44,428 bases of DNA from Gammaproteobacteria bacterium (lineage in GTDB: Bacteria > Pseudomonadota > Gammaproteobacteria > SZUA-152), in assembly GCA_021647705.1 (NCBI GenBank), contig JAKIUF010000037.1, positions 1-44,428 on the forward strand. The letters run 5' to 3'. A program made the translations under genes and the position numbers. The notes beneath the pieces were generated by a model. That model was given only the letters and a program-made list of their open reading frames with translations, was not told where the DNA came from and did no database searches. Numbering within the stretch: the stretch's first letter is position 1; the number at the start of each line of letters is the position of its first letter. This document shows, piece by piece, positions 23,099 to 32,401 of the stretch.

Positions 23099-23850
23099 TG
23101 GGAATATGGGCAGCGGTCAGGGACAAGATCACTCCCGAGCCTCTCAATAATCATTTATTGAGAATTGTTGAAAGCCAGGAACAAATCGCCACCAACAGTC
23201 TTGTCGATAATCTCGAAAAACAGGCTGTCTTGGAAGAAATGCTGGACAGCTCAAAACCACCCGCGCCATCCGTCAATGGTGCGCTACATTATTTGTTGGC
23301 AACCCCCTTTCGTTACCCTCCTCTTCCCTATGGTTCCCGGTTTGGCGCAAAACATGAACCAAGCCTGCTGTACGGCTCCCTGACGGAGGAAACCGCGTTT
23401 GCAGAAACCGGGTATTACCGCTTTCTGTTCTGGTCTGGAATGAGTACACCGCCACCCTCCGACAAGCTCATTACCCAGCACACTATTTTTTCTGTCCCGT
23501 ACGCAACGAATGCCGGGCTTAAGCTTCAGAATTTTCCTTTTAATGACTACCCGGACCAATTATTAAACCCTGTCAGCTACGAAGATACACAAAGCCTGGG
23601 TCGCGCAATGCGTGAACACGGTATTGATGCCTTTGAATATTTATCCGCACGGGATTGTAATCACGGCATTAATGCTGCACTTTTCAATGCAGGCGCATTG
23701 GCCGCCACAACCCCAAAAAACCAGCGTCAGTGGATTTGTGAAACTACACACGACACTGTGCGCTTTTATTCAGTGGCGGATAAAACAGGGTATCGTTATT
23801 CCCTCGATACTTACCTTGTCGAAGGGGTATTTCCTGACCCGGCGGTGTAA
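23098..23850 (+). CDS. RES-domain toxin
   Basis: RES toxins degrade NAD+ and stop growth. This 250-residue protein has an N-terminal helical extension (1-55) and then the RES core: PFRYPPLPYGSRFG with the conserved arginine, SLLYGSLTEETAFAE with the conserved glutamate, and downstream IDAFEYLSAR with the serine region. The ATG at 23098 overlaps the antitoxin stop. A TTG three bases earlier is not needed. The order antitoxin-toxin and the coupling are standard for RES-Xre modules. It lies between zapG and repeat DNA, consistent with insertion into a housekeeping region. Confidence 0.88.
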   Translation: MGIWAAVRDKITPEPLNNHLLRIVESQEQIATNSLVDNLEKQAVLEEMLDSSKPPAPSVNGALHYLLATPFRYPPLPYGSRFGAKHEPSLLYGSLTEETAFAETGYYRFLFWSGMSTPPPSDKLITQHTIFSVPYATNAGLKLQNFPFNDYPDQLLNPVSYEDTQSLGRAMREHGIDAFEYLSARDCNHGINAALFNAGALAATTPKNQRQWICETTHDTVRFYSVADKTGYRYSLDTYLVEGVFPDPAV

Positions 23851-23870
23851 TCCGCTAAAAATGTCGCTAA

Positions 23871-24120
23871 TGTGAATTAAGGGCTAAATTGCCCTGTTTT
23901 CATGCACATACTGGCCGGGGCTGACTAATGAAAATCCAACGCAAAGGCGCGAAGACGCAGAGGGCGCAAAGGATTTGGAGGGTAACGGGCAAAAGATAAT
24001 ATACCCGTAGCCATTAAGGTTTTGGTTTTATTGCGTGCAAATTCCGTAAACACCTGAATCCCACATTCTGTGGATATCTCTCTGCGCTCTCTGCCTCTTT
24101 GCGCCTTTGCGTTAGATTTT
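23871..24120. repeat. Composite palindromic repeat (TGTGAATTAA plus AACGCAAAG...CTTTGCGTT)
   Basis: TGTGAATTAA at 23871 follows the toxin gene. The main element 23931-24120 has inverted ends AAAATC-C-AACGCAAAGGCGC and GCGCCTTTGCGTT-A-GATTTT. Similar right ends occur at 43080-43108 and about 17827. Apart from this, 23851-24215 contains no gene. Confidence 0.65.
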
Positions 24121-24215
24121 ATAATTCTGTGATTTGGGGCAAAGAACAGCTTGTTCCATCGAATGTAAACCCATGATTTTATTCGATTGAATGCTTTTAG
24201 CGCTTAACTCACGCT

Positions 24216-25337
24216 CTACTCCTGAGGCTCTTTTAAATCCAGGTGTTGATAATCACCACTGATTTGCAGCGTGATGACAACGGGGAATGCAATGTTGTTT
24301 TTCCAGTACCAGCCATGTGTGCCTGCAAATGGCGTGATTAAAGAACCGCTGGCTTGGCCCTTTGTACCTTTTTTGAACGTCTTGAAATAATCGCTTGTAT
24401 CACCTGCGGGCTCGCCGTGAAAATCAAAAAACACGTCGGGACCGTCGGTTTGCCACGCGTATTCCAATGTTGCACCTTCGGCAAGCTGCAATTTATATTC
24501 CTTGCTGTCTCTGGCAGGAATAGTGATGGTGATGGTGTCTCGCCATTGGAGGGGTGCTTGCTTGTCAATACTATTGTTTATCGCAACAGGCACATTATTT
24601 GTCACGCTATGAGAGACTTCCGCACTGGCAATAAATTCTTCGGGATGACTGGTGTGCTCGTAACCATGCATTTGCATGAGAAATAAATAGGCACCTGTCA
24701 GAATCAAACCATAATTCGCCACCAGACTGAAGGTTTGAAAAGCGTGGCTTTTTCGCCAAGCGGCGATGAGCAATAACATTAATGCCAGGGCACTGATCTG
24801 CCCCAGCTCAATACCAATATTGAATGAAATAATATTCAGCAGCAAGTTGTCTGCGCTCAGCGGCAGTTCCTGCAAGCGTGTCGATAAACCAAAGCCGTGG
24901 ATCAGCCCTAAACCAATAATCATCAACATCATGTTAGGCGGGTTAATGTTGAGATATTTGCGGAAACCGTCAATATTGGCAAAGGCGATATAAGCGACAC
25001 TCAGCCCAATCACCGCATCAATAAGAAAATAATTGAACTGGATGCCGTTAAACGTGGCAAAAACCAGCGTTACGCTATGGCCCAGGGTAAACGCGGTGAC
25101 ATATTTAACGATATCGCGAAAACTGGTAAGGAAAAATATAATGCCAAAAACAAATGCTAGGTGATCGTAGCCTGACAACATATGCGTTGCGCCTAACCAC
25201 ATATAACGTAAATTGCCGCCTTCGATAATGGCCAGTTTGTCGGCCTCGGACATGCCGTGCGCCCAGGCAAGCTGTGATAGCAGTGTTAAGAGCAACAGCA
25301 CGGTCAGCAGGGAGAATAGTTTAAATGTCGATAGCAT
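24216..25337 (-). CDS. HupE/UreJ-like membrane protein with extra periplasmic domain
   Basis: HupE/UreJ proteins are small nickel or cobalt permeases. This 373-residue protein starts with a signal peptide (cleavage near AWA-HG). It then carries a HupE/UreJ-like core with about seven membrane helices and histidine motifs HMLSGYDHLAFVFGI, TLGHSVTLVFA and LIHGFGLS. From about residue 235 it continues as a soluble region. This region contains a His-rich linker (HGYEHTSHPEE) and a beta-rich domain with YAWQTDGPDVFFDFHGEP and GTHGWYWKN. That tail roughly doubles the usual size. It is transcribed in the same direction as, and downstream of, the RND efflux operon, so a metal-handling role is likely. 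Confidence 0.75.
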   Translation of the reverse strand: MLSTFKLFSLLTVLLLLTLLSQLAWAHGMSEADKLAIIEGGNLRYMWLGATHMLSGYDHLAFVFGIIFFLTSFRDIVKYVTAFTLGHSVTLVFATFNGIQFNYFLIDAVIGLSVAYIAFANIDGFRKYLNINPPNMMLMIIGLGLIHGFGLSTRLQELPLSADNLLLNIISFNIGIELGQISALALMLLLIAAWRKSHAFQTFSLVANYGLILTGAYLFLMQMHGYEHTSHPEEFIASAEVSHSVTNNVPVAINNSIDKQAPLQWRDTITITIPARDSKEYKLQLAEGATLEYAWQTDGPDVFFDFHGEPAGDTSDYFKTFKKGTKGQASGSLITPFAGTHGWYWKNNIAFPVVITLQISGDYQHLDLKEPQE

Positions 25338-25409
25338 CTTTTTTTATGTTCTCTATGCTCGTTTCTGGTTTAGTTTGCTGCTACCACAAAACAATCCGTT
25401 TCCTCATTG

Positions 25410-25484
25410 GTAGGGTGGGCACGTAGTTTGTGCCCACGGGGTGATTCCACATCCGCGTGGGCAAAAAAACGTGCCCGCCCTACC
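25410..25484. repeat. GTAGGGTGGGC-type palindromic element, short copy
   Basis: The unit starts GTAGGGTGGGCACG and ends CGTGCCCGCCCTAC, with inner inverted pairs, in the gap between the DUF3240 gene and the HupE-like gene. As an RNA it would fold into a long hairpin and could limit read-through between the two genes. Confidence 0.65.
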
Positions 25485-25485
25485 G

Positions 25486-25794
25486 TTATAAACGCCCATT
25501 CTGTTCAACAGCGGTCACCCAGTAAATTCCATGCTCAGCCACACCCAGCCTTGCACTGCGTAACGTTTCGAGCAGCGAATCCACGTCACCGTCTTGCAAC
25601 AGGATTTCCACCCGGACTCGCGGTGTATAACCAACCACTTTGTCCCGTGCCGAAAGAAATGGATCATCTTCAACCTGTACACCATGCCCTTCCACGTGGC
25701 TAAAAGTAAACCCGGACACCACGTCCATGTTACGCAATTGATCGGCCAGTTCCTGTTGCACATTGGTGTGAATAATGAGCGTCAAAAGTTTCAT
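25486..25794 (-). CDS. DUF3240 family protein of the metal-efflux operon
   Basis: This 102-residue cytoplasmic protein belongs to DUF3240, a small PII-like ferredoxin-fold family found next to CusA/CzcA pumps. Typical parts are LIIHTNVQQELADQLR, GFTFSHVEGHG, and VRVEILLQDGDVDSLLETLR. The ending, GIYWVTAVEQNGRL, is also usual. It may sense or regulate the pump, but no activity is proven for the family. The start overlaps the stop of the pump gene by four bases (ATGA), so it is translationally coupled as the last gene of the efflux operon. Confidence 0.8.
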   Translation of the reverse strand: MKLLTLIIHTNVQQELADQLRNMDVVSGFTFSHVEGHGVQVEDDPFLSARDKVVGYTPRVRVEILLQDGDVDSLLETLRSARLGVAEHGIYWVTAVEQNGRL

Positions 25795-28700
25795 GTCCGT
25801 TTCTCCCGGGATTGATGTTCCGACCCGCCTTCCAGCCAGGCGTACAAGGTGGGTAATAAAATCAACGTCAATAACGTGGAGGTAAATAATCCACCAATCA
25901 CCACCACAGCCAAAGGCCGCTGCAATTCAGAACCCGGACCGCTGGCAAACAGCAGGGGCATGAGGCCCAGACTGGCAATCAGTGCGGTCATCAGCACCGG
26001 TCTCAATCGTCGTTCAGCACCTTCCTGCACGGCCTGCAATACATTGCGCCCAGCTTCCCGCAGCTGGTTAAAGTAGCTTACCATCACTACGCCGTTAAGT
26101 ACGGCTACACCGAACAGGGTGATAAACCCCACTGAGGCGGGCACCGACAGGTATAAGCCTGATAGATACAGGCTGACCACGCCACCAATCATGGCGAAGG
26201 GAATATTGAGAATGATCAGCCCGGCCTGCCGCAGAGAACGGAAGGTGGTAAACAGCATCACAAAAATCAGCGCGATGGAAATCGGTACCACCAGACCCAG
26301 ACGTGCAGCAGCACGCTGCTGGTTTTCAAATTGGCCGCCGTAAGTAATGTAATACGATGGTGGCAGTTGCAGCTCACGGCTAATCGTTGCTCGCACGTCA
26401 TCGACAAAACCCACCACGTCACGACCTTCAACATTCGCCTGAATAACAATCTGACGTTTGGCAGACTCACGGTCAATCGATACCGGGCCATCCACTTCAC
26501 GAATGTCAGCCAGACTGCTGAGCGGTATTTTTTCCCCGTCCGGGGTTTCCACCCACAGTGCGCCGATGGCCGCAGGCGAGCTGCGGGCCTGTTCTGGATA
26601 ACGCAGTTGCACACCAATGCGCTGATTGCCCTGAATCACTTCAGTGACCACGCGACCGCCAACAGCGACTTCCACCAGCCGGTTGATATCTTCGATATTG
26701 ATACCAAAACGTGCAATGGCCTGTGGCCGGATTTCTATTTGCAGATAGATCTGGCCGGACAGCTGGCCACGAAATACATCCACAGCACCGGGCACCTGGT
26801 TTACTAACGCTTCGATCTGTTTGGATTTTTCTTCCAGTACGTCAAGATCATCACCGTAAAGCTTAATCGCCATGGCTGCACGCACACCCGTGAGCATTTC
26901 TGACACACGCATGTCGATGGGCTGGGTAAAGGCGTAATCAATGCCGATAAATTCATCCAGTTTTGCGCGCAGGTTTTCCTGGAACTCTTCCAGGCTTACC
27001 GTCCATTGGTCCCGTGGTTTGGTAATAATAAAATTGTCCGTCTGATGCAGTCCCATAGGGTCAAGACGCAATTCATCAGCACCGGTACGTGACACCACAC
27101 CAATCACCTCGGGCAACTCCATCATTGCCTTTTGATAGGGCGCATCCAGTTCCAATGAACGTTCCAGTGAAATACTAGGCAGTTTTTCGATAATCACTAC
27201 GGTAGTGCCTTCATCCATCACCGGCATAAATTCTTTGCCAATCAGAGGAAACAATGCAATGGCTACCGCCAATGCAACCAGCGCACCGCCCACCGCTGTT
27301 TTGCGCCGGGCCAGCGCCCAATGCATGACCGGCAAATAAGCACGTTTTAGTGTAGCCAACACCCAGCCATCATCTTCATGACCGCCGCGCATCAGTAAAC
27401 TGGCCAGTACCGGAATCACCGTGAATGACAAAATCAATGAGCCGATAAGCGCAAACGAAATGGTCACCGCCAGCGGGGTAAACATTTTCCCTTCTAGCCC
27501 CGTGAGACTGAATAACGGCAGAAATACCACGATGATAATCAGCACACCGCTGATCACCGGTGTGGCAACTTCCAGTGCTGCCCGATAGACCAGATGCAGG
27601 CGATTAACACCTTTGGGCGCACGGTTTAGCTGGGTATGAATATTTTCCACCACCACCACTGCCGCATCCACCAAAATACCGATGGCGATCGCCAGTCCAC
27701 CCAGTGACATGAGGTTGGCACTGATGCCAAATATGCGCATCATGATGAAGGTAAACAACACCGACAGCGGTAAAATCAGCGCCACAGTCAATGCAGCGCG
27801 CAGATTGCCCAGCATGACTATCAATACCAGCAGCACCAGCAAAACAGCTTCGCCCAGTGCCTTTTCCACTGTCCATACAGCGGCCGATACCAATTCGGTA
27901 CGATCATAAAAAGGTACAGTGCGTACGCCTTCGGGCAGTGCCGATTTCAGCGCTTCCAGCTCTGCTTTAACACCTTCCACCGTACTGCGACTATTGGCCC
28001 CCAAGCGCAACAAAGCCAGACCGGTAACCACCTCGCCCTGTCCATCAGCCGTCACCGCGCCGTAACGAGTCAGTGAGTTAATACGCACTTCGGCGACATC
28101 ACTGATATGTATCGGTATGCCGTTGCGGCTGGCAACAGTAATACTGCGAATATCCGCCAGACCGTTTAGCTGCCCGGTGGTACGCACCAGCAACACTTCG
28201 TTGTTGCGGTTGATGCGGTCTCCCCCCGCATTGCGGTTGTTGTTTTTCAGCGCGGTTTCCAGGTCATTCAGATTCAGTCCGTGCGCCAACAGGGCTTCGG
28301 GATTGGCTACTACTTCAAAAACCTTGACCTCACCCCCCAGGGAGTTGACATCGGCCACTCCGTCTACGGTGCGCAAACGCGGACGAATCACCCAGTCCTG
28401 AATGCGACGCAATTCCTGATTGCTATATCCCTCGCCTTCGACGCGATACATGAAGCCTTCACCTAATGGTGTGGTGATGGGACCGAGTCCCCCTTCCACG
28501 CCGTCGGGTAACTCACTCCATACTTGGTTAAGACGTTCGTTCACCTGTTGGCGCGCCCAGTAAATATCGGTGCCATCTTCGAAGTCGATGATGATAATGC
28601 TGAGTGCGTATTTGGTGGTAGAGCGCAACACTGTTTGTCGCGGCAAGCCCTGCATTTCTATCTCAATAGGAAATGTAATACGGCTCTCCACCTCGGTGGG

Positions 28701-28871
28701 CGACAGCCCCGGGGCTTTGACAATAACCTGCACCTGCGGCGCAGCAATATCGGGAAACGCGTCGATGGGCAGGCTTTTGAAGGCCCACACACCGGCGGCG
28801 GTCAGTACCGTCGCCAGCAATAAAACCATCAATCGCTGGATCAGGGAAAAACGAATCAGGGAGGCAATCAT
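25791..28871 (-). CDS. Heavy-metal efflux RND pump (CusA/CzcA family)
   Basis: This is the inner-membrane proton-driven pump of a tripartite metal exporter. The 1026-residue protein is full length, with 12 predicted helices and two large periplasmic loops. The N-terminus has the family's FPDIAAPQVQV and GLSPTEVESRITFPIE. The fourth helix carries AIGILVDAAVVVVEN (near residue 400), with the proton-relay aspartate and glutamate. The DAA form resembles CusA-like (monovalent) more than the DGA of CzcA-type zinc/cobalt pumps, so the substrate is unsettled. Adaptor and outer-membrane genes precede it and DUF3240 follows. Confidence 0.92.
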   Translation of the reverse strand: MIASLIRFSLIQRLMVLLLATVLTAAGVWAFKSLPIDAFPDIAAPQVQVIVKAPGLSPTEVESRITFPIEIEMQGLPRQTVLRSTTKYALSIIIIDFEDGTDIYWARQQVNERLNQVWSELPDGVEGGLGPITTPLGEGFMYRVEGEGYSNQELRRIQDWVIRPRLRTVDGVADVNSLGGEVKVFEVVANPEALLAHGLNLNDLETALKNNNRNAGGDRINRNNEVLLVRTTGQLNGLADIRSITVASRNGIPIHISDVAEVRINSLTRYGAVTADGQGEVVTGLALLRLGANSRSTVEGVKAELEALKSALPEGVRTVPFYDRTELVSAAVWTVEKALGEAVLLVLLVLIVMLGNLRAALTVALILPLSVLFTFIMMRIFGISANLMSLGGLAIAIGILVDAAVVVVENIHTQLNRAPKGVNRLHLVYRAALEVATPVISGVLIIIVVFLPLFSLTGLEGKMFTPLAVTISFALIGSLILSFTVIPVLASLLMRGGHEDDGWVLATLKRAYLPVMHWALARRKTAVGGALVALAVAIALFPLIGKEFMPVMDEGTTVVIIEKLPSISLERSLELDAPYQKAMMELPEVIGVVSRTGADELRLDPMGLHQTDNFIITKPRDQWTVSLEEFQENLRAKLDEFIGIDYAFTQPIDMRVSEMLTGVRAAMAIKLYGDDLDVLEEKSKQIEALVNQVPGAVDVFRGQLSGQIYLQIEIRPQAIARFGINIEDINRLVEVAVGGRVVTEVIQGNQRIGVQLRYPEQARSSPAAIGALWVETPDGEKIPLSSLADIREVDGPVSIDRESAKRQIVIQANVEGRDVVGFVDDVRATISRELQLPPSYYITYGGQFENQQRAAARLGLVVPISIALIFVMLFTTFRSLRQAGLIILNIPFAMIGGVVSLYLSGLYLSVPASVGFITLFGVAVLNGVVMVSYFNQLREAGRNVLQAVQEGAERRLRPVLMTALIASLGLMPLLFASGPGSELQRPLAVVVIGGLFTSTLLTLILLPTLYAWLEGGSEHQSREKRT

Positions 28872-28874
28872 AGG

Positions 28875-29990
28875 TTATTCGCTCCCTGCGCCGTACTGCC
28901 AATGGGACTTGAGTTCAGCGACGCCACTACTGACAACATTTGTGTCAGCCGTGATACCACTGACAACCGGTACCCAGCCTACCGCTTCGGCACCGGTTTC
29001 AATCGCTATCGGCTCAAACCTGCCATTACCCAGCGCCTTGAAAACATAATTCTGGTCACCAAGCCGAAATACCGCTGAAGCTGGCACCATCAATCCCTGG
29101 CTGGCCATGCCACTGAGAGTGACTTCGGCATACATACCCGGCAGCAAGCGTCCGTCCGGGTTGGCCAGCACAATGCGACCACTCACGGTCTGACTCAAGG
29201 TCTTTACCGCACCTCCCAAAGATTCCAGTGTCCCACGATAGATTTGTCTCGGGCTGGCTTGCACACGAATTTGTGCTGCAACACCTGCGCTGACTTGCGA
29301 CAGACTGGCCACCGGAATTTGTACCATAGCCCACAGGGTACTGAGATCATCAACATGAAAAGCCACCTGCCCAACGCCGAGCAACTGGCCGGACTCAATC
29401 TCTACTCCCGTCACCAAACCATCAATGGGACTGATCAAATCAAACACCGCCAGTCGATCGGGCTGTTTGGCCAGTTGTCTGATTTGTCGATCCGAAAGCC
29501 CGGCCAAAGACAGCAGGCGGCGGCGCGCCTCCAGTGTGGCACGAGCACTTTTATATTCACTGTCTACTTTTAACCAACGACTTTCCGCTACCACCCCATC
29601 TTTCCACAAACCTTCGATGCGAGTGCGTTCGGCTTCGGCCAGTTCAAAACGTGCCAACGCCTCCAGATAACCCGCCTGTGCCTGACCCAGGCTATGACTG
29701 CGCAACTGCGCCAACACCTGCCCTTTGTGTACTTTTTCATTAGCAACAACCCGCAACGTTGTCACCAAACCATCCACGATGGGGGCAACACGGTGGGTTT
29801 TTCGCCGGTCAGCGGTAAGAACGCCGTTCAGTTTCAACTGTGTGAGACTTTCTCGACTACTCACAACGGTAGTCTCCAGATTGGCATTCGCCAATTGTGC
29901 TGGAGTGAGCTGTAACTCCACCGCAAAAACGGATACCGGAGTAACGAGAAAAAGTAATACAAAAGCCAAAATAATTATTGCTTTATTCAT
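28875..29990 (-). CDS. RND efflux periplasmic adaptor (CzcB/CusB family)
   Basis: This membrane-fusion protein links pump and outer-membrane channel. The start MNKAIIIL at 29990 gives a signal peptide (1-23) and 371 residues. Any longer frame would extend into the preceding gene. The adaptor body shows the barrel-sandwich halves HRVAPIVDGLVTTLRVVANE and DLISPIDGLVTGVEIESG around an alpha-hairpin (LEALARFELAEAERTR). It continues through a beta-barrel (GTLESLGGAVKTL...GRIVLANPDGRL) and the LLPGMYAEVTL motif. It overlaps the outer-membrane gene by eight bases and ends four bases before the pump gene. Confidence 0.88.
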   Translation of the reverse strand: MNKAIIILAFVLLFLVTPVSVFAVELQLTPAQLANANLETTVVSSRESLTQLKLNGVLTADRRKTHRVAPIVDGLVTTLRVVANEKVHKGQVLAQLRSHSLGQAQAGYLEALARFELAEAERTRIEGLWKDGVVAESRWLKVDSEYKSARATLEARRRLLSLAGLSDRQIRQLAKQPDRLAVFDLISPIDGLVTGVEIESGQLLGVGQVAFHVDDLSTLWAMVQIPVASLSQVSAGVAAQIRVQASPRQIYRGTLESLGGAVKTLSQTVSGRIVLANPDGRLLPGMYAEVTLSGMASQGLMVPASAVFRLGDQNYVFKALGNGRFEPIAIETGAEAVGWVPVVSGITADTNVVSSGVAELKSHWQYGAGSE

Positions 29991-31350
29991 GATGAGTATC
30001 CTGTACGGCAATCGTCTGTGCGTTAGTTTTTTCTTCTGTCCGTTCCCGGACCTGTTTGTCATCAACAAAACGATGACCAGCAGCCAAACGCAATTCTGCT
30101 GACTCCTGCCAAGCTTCCTGTAATAACTCCAGATAACGTTCACGGGCATCAAAATAAGTATTGTTGGCATCGATAAGAGAAAGAATTTCCACCTCGCCAT
30201 TGGCATAAGCCTTACGAGTCAAATCAAAAACCTGTTGCGCAGGCTCAAACACTCGGTTGCGATAATGTTTGCCTTGCTGCACCAAATGGCCAAGATGCAA
30301 ATAACTCTGTTGCAGGCGACTCCCCAGATCCCGCTCCAGAGCCTGAAGTTCTGACTGTATCTGAACCACTTGCGCACGGGCTGCACTGATACGTCCATTG
30401 CTGCGATTCCAGAGCGGAAGTGTGAAACCAATGCCAATACCATTCACGTCCTGACGGCGTCCGTTAAGCGAGTCCCGTTCACGAAACAGACTCAGTGTCG
30501 GATCCGGCATCCGCTCCGCGCGTACCAGCTTGACCTCTGCCTGTGCCGCCGCAAGACGCTGTTTTACCGCCAGCATGGCTGGATGTTGTGACAACCTTTC
30601 CTGTAACTGCACCAGCGTGGGAATGGCATCAAAAGGCTTCAGTGGCGTCAATTGCAACCTTGCCTCTGCCATCCCGGGGCTAAAACCCAGATAGGCACGG
30701 AACCGGCTGAGTGCTTCGTTGGCTTTACCTTCGGATTTATCAAGAATTTGTTGTGCCGACTCACGGATAAGATCAAGGCGCAAACGCTCCAGCCGGGAAA
30801 GCTCTCCGGCCTGCTCCCGCTGGTGCCCGGCAGCCTGCAATGCATTCGCCAACTGTAAACGTAACTCCGCCAGACGCAAACGCTCCGCCGCTAACTGCAA
30901 ATTGTGATAACGTTGTGCCACCTGCGCTTCCAGGCGTACCTGCTGATATTGACGCTGACTGCGGGCTGCCTCCAGCTGCGCTTCGGCAACGTTACGTTGA
31001 TGCCCAAGACGACCGCCAATGGGCAACGGCTGGCTAAATGCAAACTGGGTAAAATCAGTACCACTGCCCCCCTCATCCTTGCTCATTGAATCGTCAGCAC
31101 GCAACTCAATCTCCGGGTTCGGCCATGCGCCTGCTTGTTTCAGCGCGCCCTCACGAGCACGAATCAGCGCCTCCGCACCGCGAGTTTCCGGTGCAATTTC
31201 CACCGCACGTTGAATACTGTCTTCCAGCGTCCACAGCGTCTGTGCTAGAACCGGCATCGGTGTCACAGAAAACAACACAAGCACAAACATCATGACTTGG
31301 TTATTTTTTCGACAGCCTTTTTGACCCAACCAATAAAAACCATTCAACAT
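29983..31350 (-). CDS. Outer-membrane channel of metal efflux (CzcC/TolC family)
   Basis: This is the outer-membrane channel of the tripartite exporter. The ATG at 31350 has a GGAGT ribosome site and gives about 455 residues with an N-terminal signal sequence ending near VLA-QT. Two outer-membrane-efflux repeats follow. They include GAWPNPEIELRADD and PLPIGGRLGHQRN, then long coiled helices (LEAARSQRQYQQVRLEAQVAQ split at 165-185) and GFTLPLWNRSNGRIS. KAYANGEVEILSLIDA closes the second repeat. It is the first intact gene of the operon. A decayed gene precedes it. Confidence 0.88.
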   Translation of the reverse strand: MLNGFYWLGQKGCRKNNQVMMFVLVLFSVTPMPVLAQTLWTLEDSIQRAVEIAPETRGAEALIRAREGALKQAGAWPNPEIELRADDSMSKDEGGSGTDFTQFAFSQPLPIGGRLGHQRNVAEAQLEAARSQRQYQQVRLEAQVAQRYHNLQLAAERLRLAELRLQLANALQAAGHQREQAGELSRLERLRLDLIRESAQQILDKSEGKANEALSRFRAYLGFSPGMAEARLQLTPLKPFDAIPTLVQLQERLSQHPAMLAVKQRLAAAQAEVKLVRAERMPDPTLSLFRERDSLNGRRQDVNGIGIGFTLPLWNRSNGRISAARAQVVQIQSELQALERDLGSRLQQSYLHLGHLVQQGKHYRNRVFEPAQQVFDLTRKAYANGEVEILSLIDANNTYFDARERYLELLQEAWQESAELRLAAGHRFVDDKQVRERTEEKTNAQTIAVQDTHHE

Positions 31351-31483
31351 GAGTAACTCCTGGCGTAATACTCCGTTCACGACAACACAATACGAGAAAT
31401 GTTCAGCAACAAAACATGTAGCAGTGCGTCGCACAGACCCAAGCCCGCGCACGAGACAGTACCTGCGGATAATTAAACAAAAC

Positions 31484-31883
31484 TTAAATTGGTGGGACGC
31501 TCAGCGGAGGAGAAAATAAATATCACCTGGGAAAAGCAGCACGTCTGTCACAATGGCGATGGAATAACCATTGATAAAATCCCGGGAAAAGCAAAGCCAG
31601 TATGAGAGCCAATAAAGCCAACGTCAGCACACTACCGGAAATTTTTTTCAGCAACACACCCGGGCTCACATCCGCCTCTGACACCAACTCATTATGATAT
31701 TCCCCATGGGAAACGTCAGTAGTAAAGATGAACTTCACTCAAATGTTCGGACAGCACCCCGGAAGAAGCATGTGCATGTTACTGGTCATGACCCAGACTA
31801 TGTACATGCAATGTGACACCTTGCGCACACAAAAGCGTCACCGAAAGCACCAATGCCCACAGAGATAATCCGCATGCTTTCAT
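31484..31883 (-). pseudogene. Decayed metal-operon protein with three lesions
   Basis: The reading starts MKACGLSLWALVLSVTLL, a signal peptide, then TLHVHSLGHDQ. A TAA at 31781-31779 interrupts it. The same frame continues HAHASSGVLSEHLSEVHLYY to a TGA at 31718-31716. After a one-base frameshift (between about 31738 and 31716) VSHGEYHNELVSEADVS, a membrane helix, and HRHCDRRAAFPR follow. A third stop, TGA at 31525-31523, is followed in frame by YLFSPPLSVPPI and TAA. The whole matches the small His-rich, one-helix protein often found ahead of CzcC/CusC genes, ending in a PPL-x-x-PP tail. I infer loss of function. Confidence 0.65.
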
Positions 31884-32401
31884 TTGACGGGAAACCATCG
31901 CAGCAGTCTAAACGAATAATTTCGCTAAAATCAAGTTTCGCTAATATTCATCCAAAGTAATGACACATCAATCAGCGGTGATTGGGTCACAAATGAGCCA
32001 AAATAATTTTTCAGGGGTTTGTTTAGATATTATTAATTTTAACCCTTCTTTCCGATTCAATTTATCAGGCTGAGTTTTCTTCACCAATTCAAAACCCAAC
32101 CAATGGCTTTATTAACAAAAAATTCGTTCAAACATCACGGATGTATCAAGCCATTTTTACACCACTTCCACGCAAGCCTAAATTCAGAAACACACGAATA
32201 AGTGTTAATTCTGAATTCAATGTTTAATATATCTTGCAATAGATATAATATGAGCCAGGAGTTAAATCATAACATTATAAAATCAATAGGTTAGCGTGTT
32301 TTCGCATCAGCGATCCAGCATAATTCATTGATTCTACTGAGTGGAAAAATATTTTAGCTCCTAATTCAGGTTATAAACAAAGTTACTAAATGGAGATAGT
32401 G
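31884..32401. other. AT-rich gap with a 9-bp inverted repeat
   Basis: No gene is seen. AATTCAGAA (32181-32189) and TTCTGAATT (32209-32217) form an inverted repeat with a 19-base spacer, about 190 bases before the rhodanese gene. It could be a regulator site or a weak hairpin. The metal-efflux operon's promoter should lie near 31890-31960, but no clear motif stands out. Confidence 0.35.

Noticed and set aside
31523-31525. In-frame TGA as selenocysteine or recoded tryptophan
   Set aside because: The same gene also has a TAA stop and a frameshift, and intact genes here use TGA as stop, so decay is the simpler reading.
31523-31738. 71-codon frame as an intact gene
   Set aside because: It begins at a GTG mid-protein. 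Its upstream signal peptide is in another frame and a coherent tail continues after its stop, so it is part of a pseudogene.
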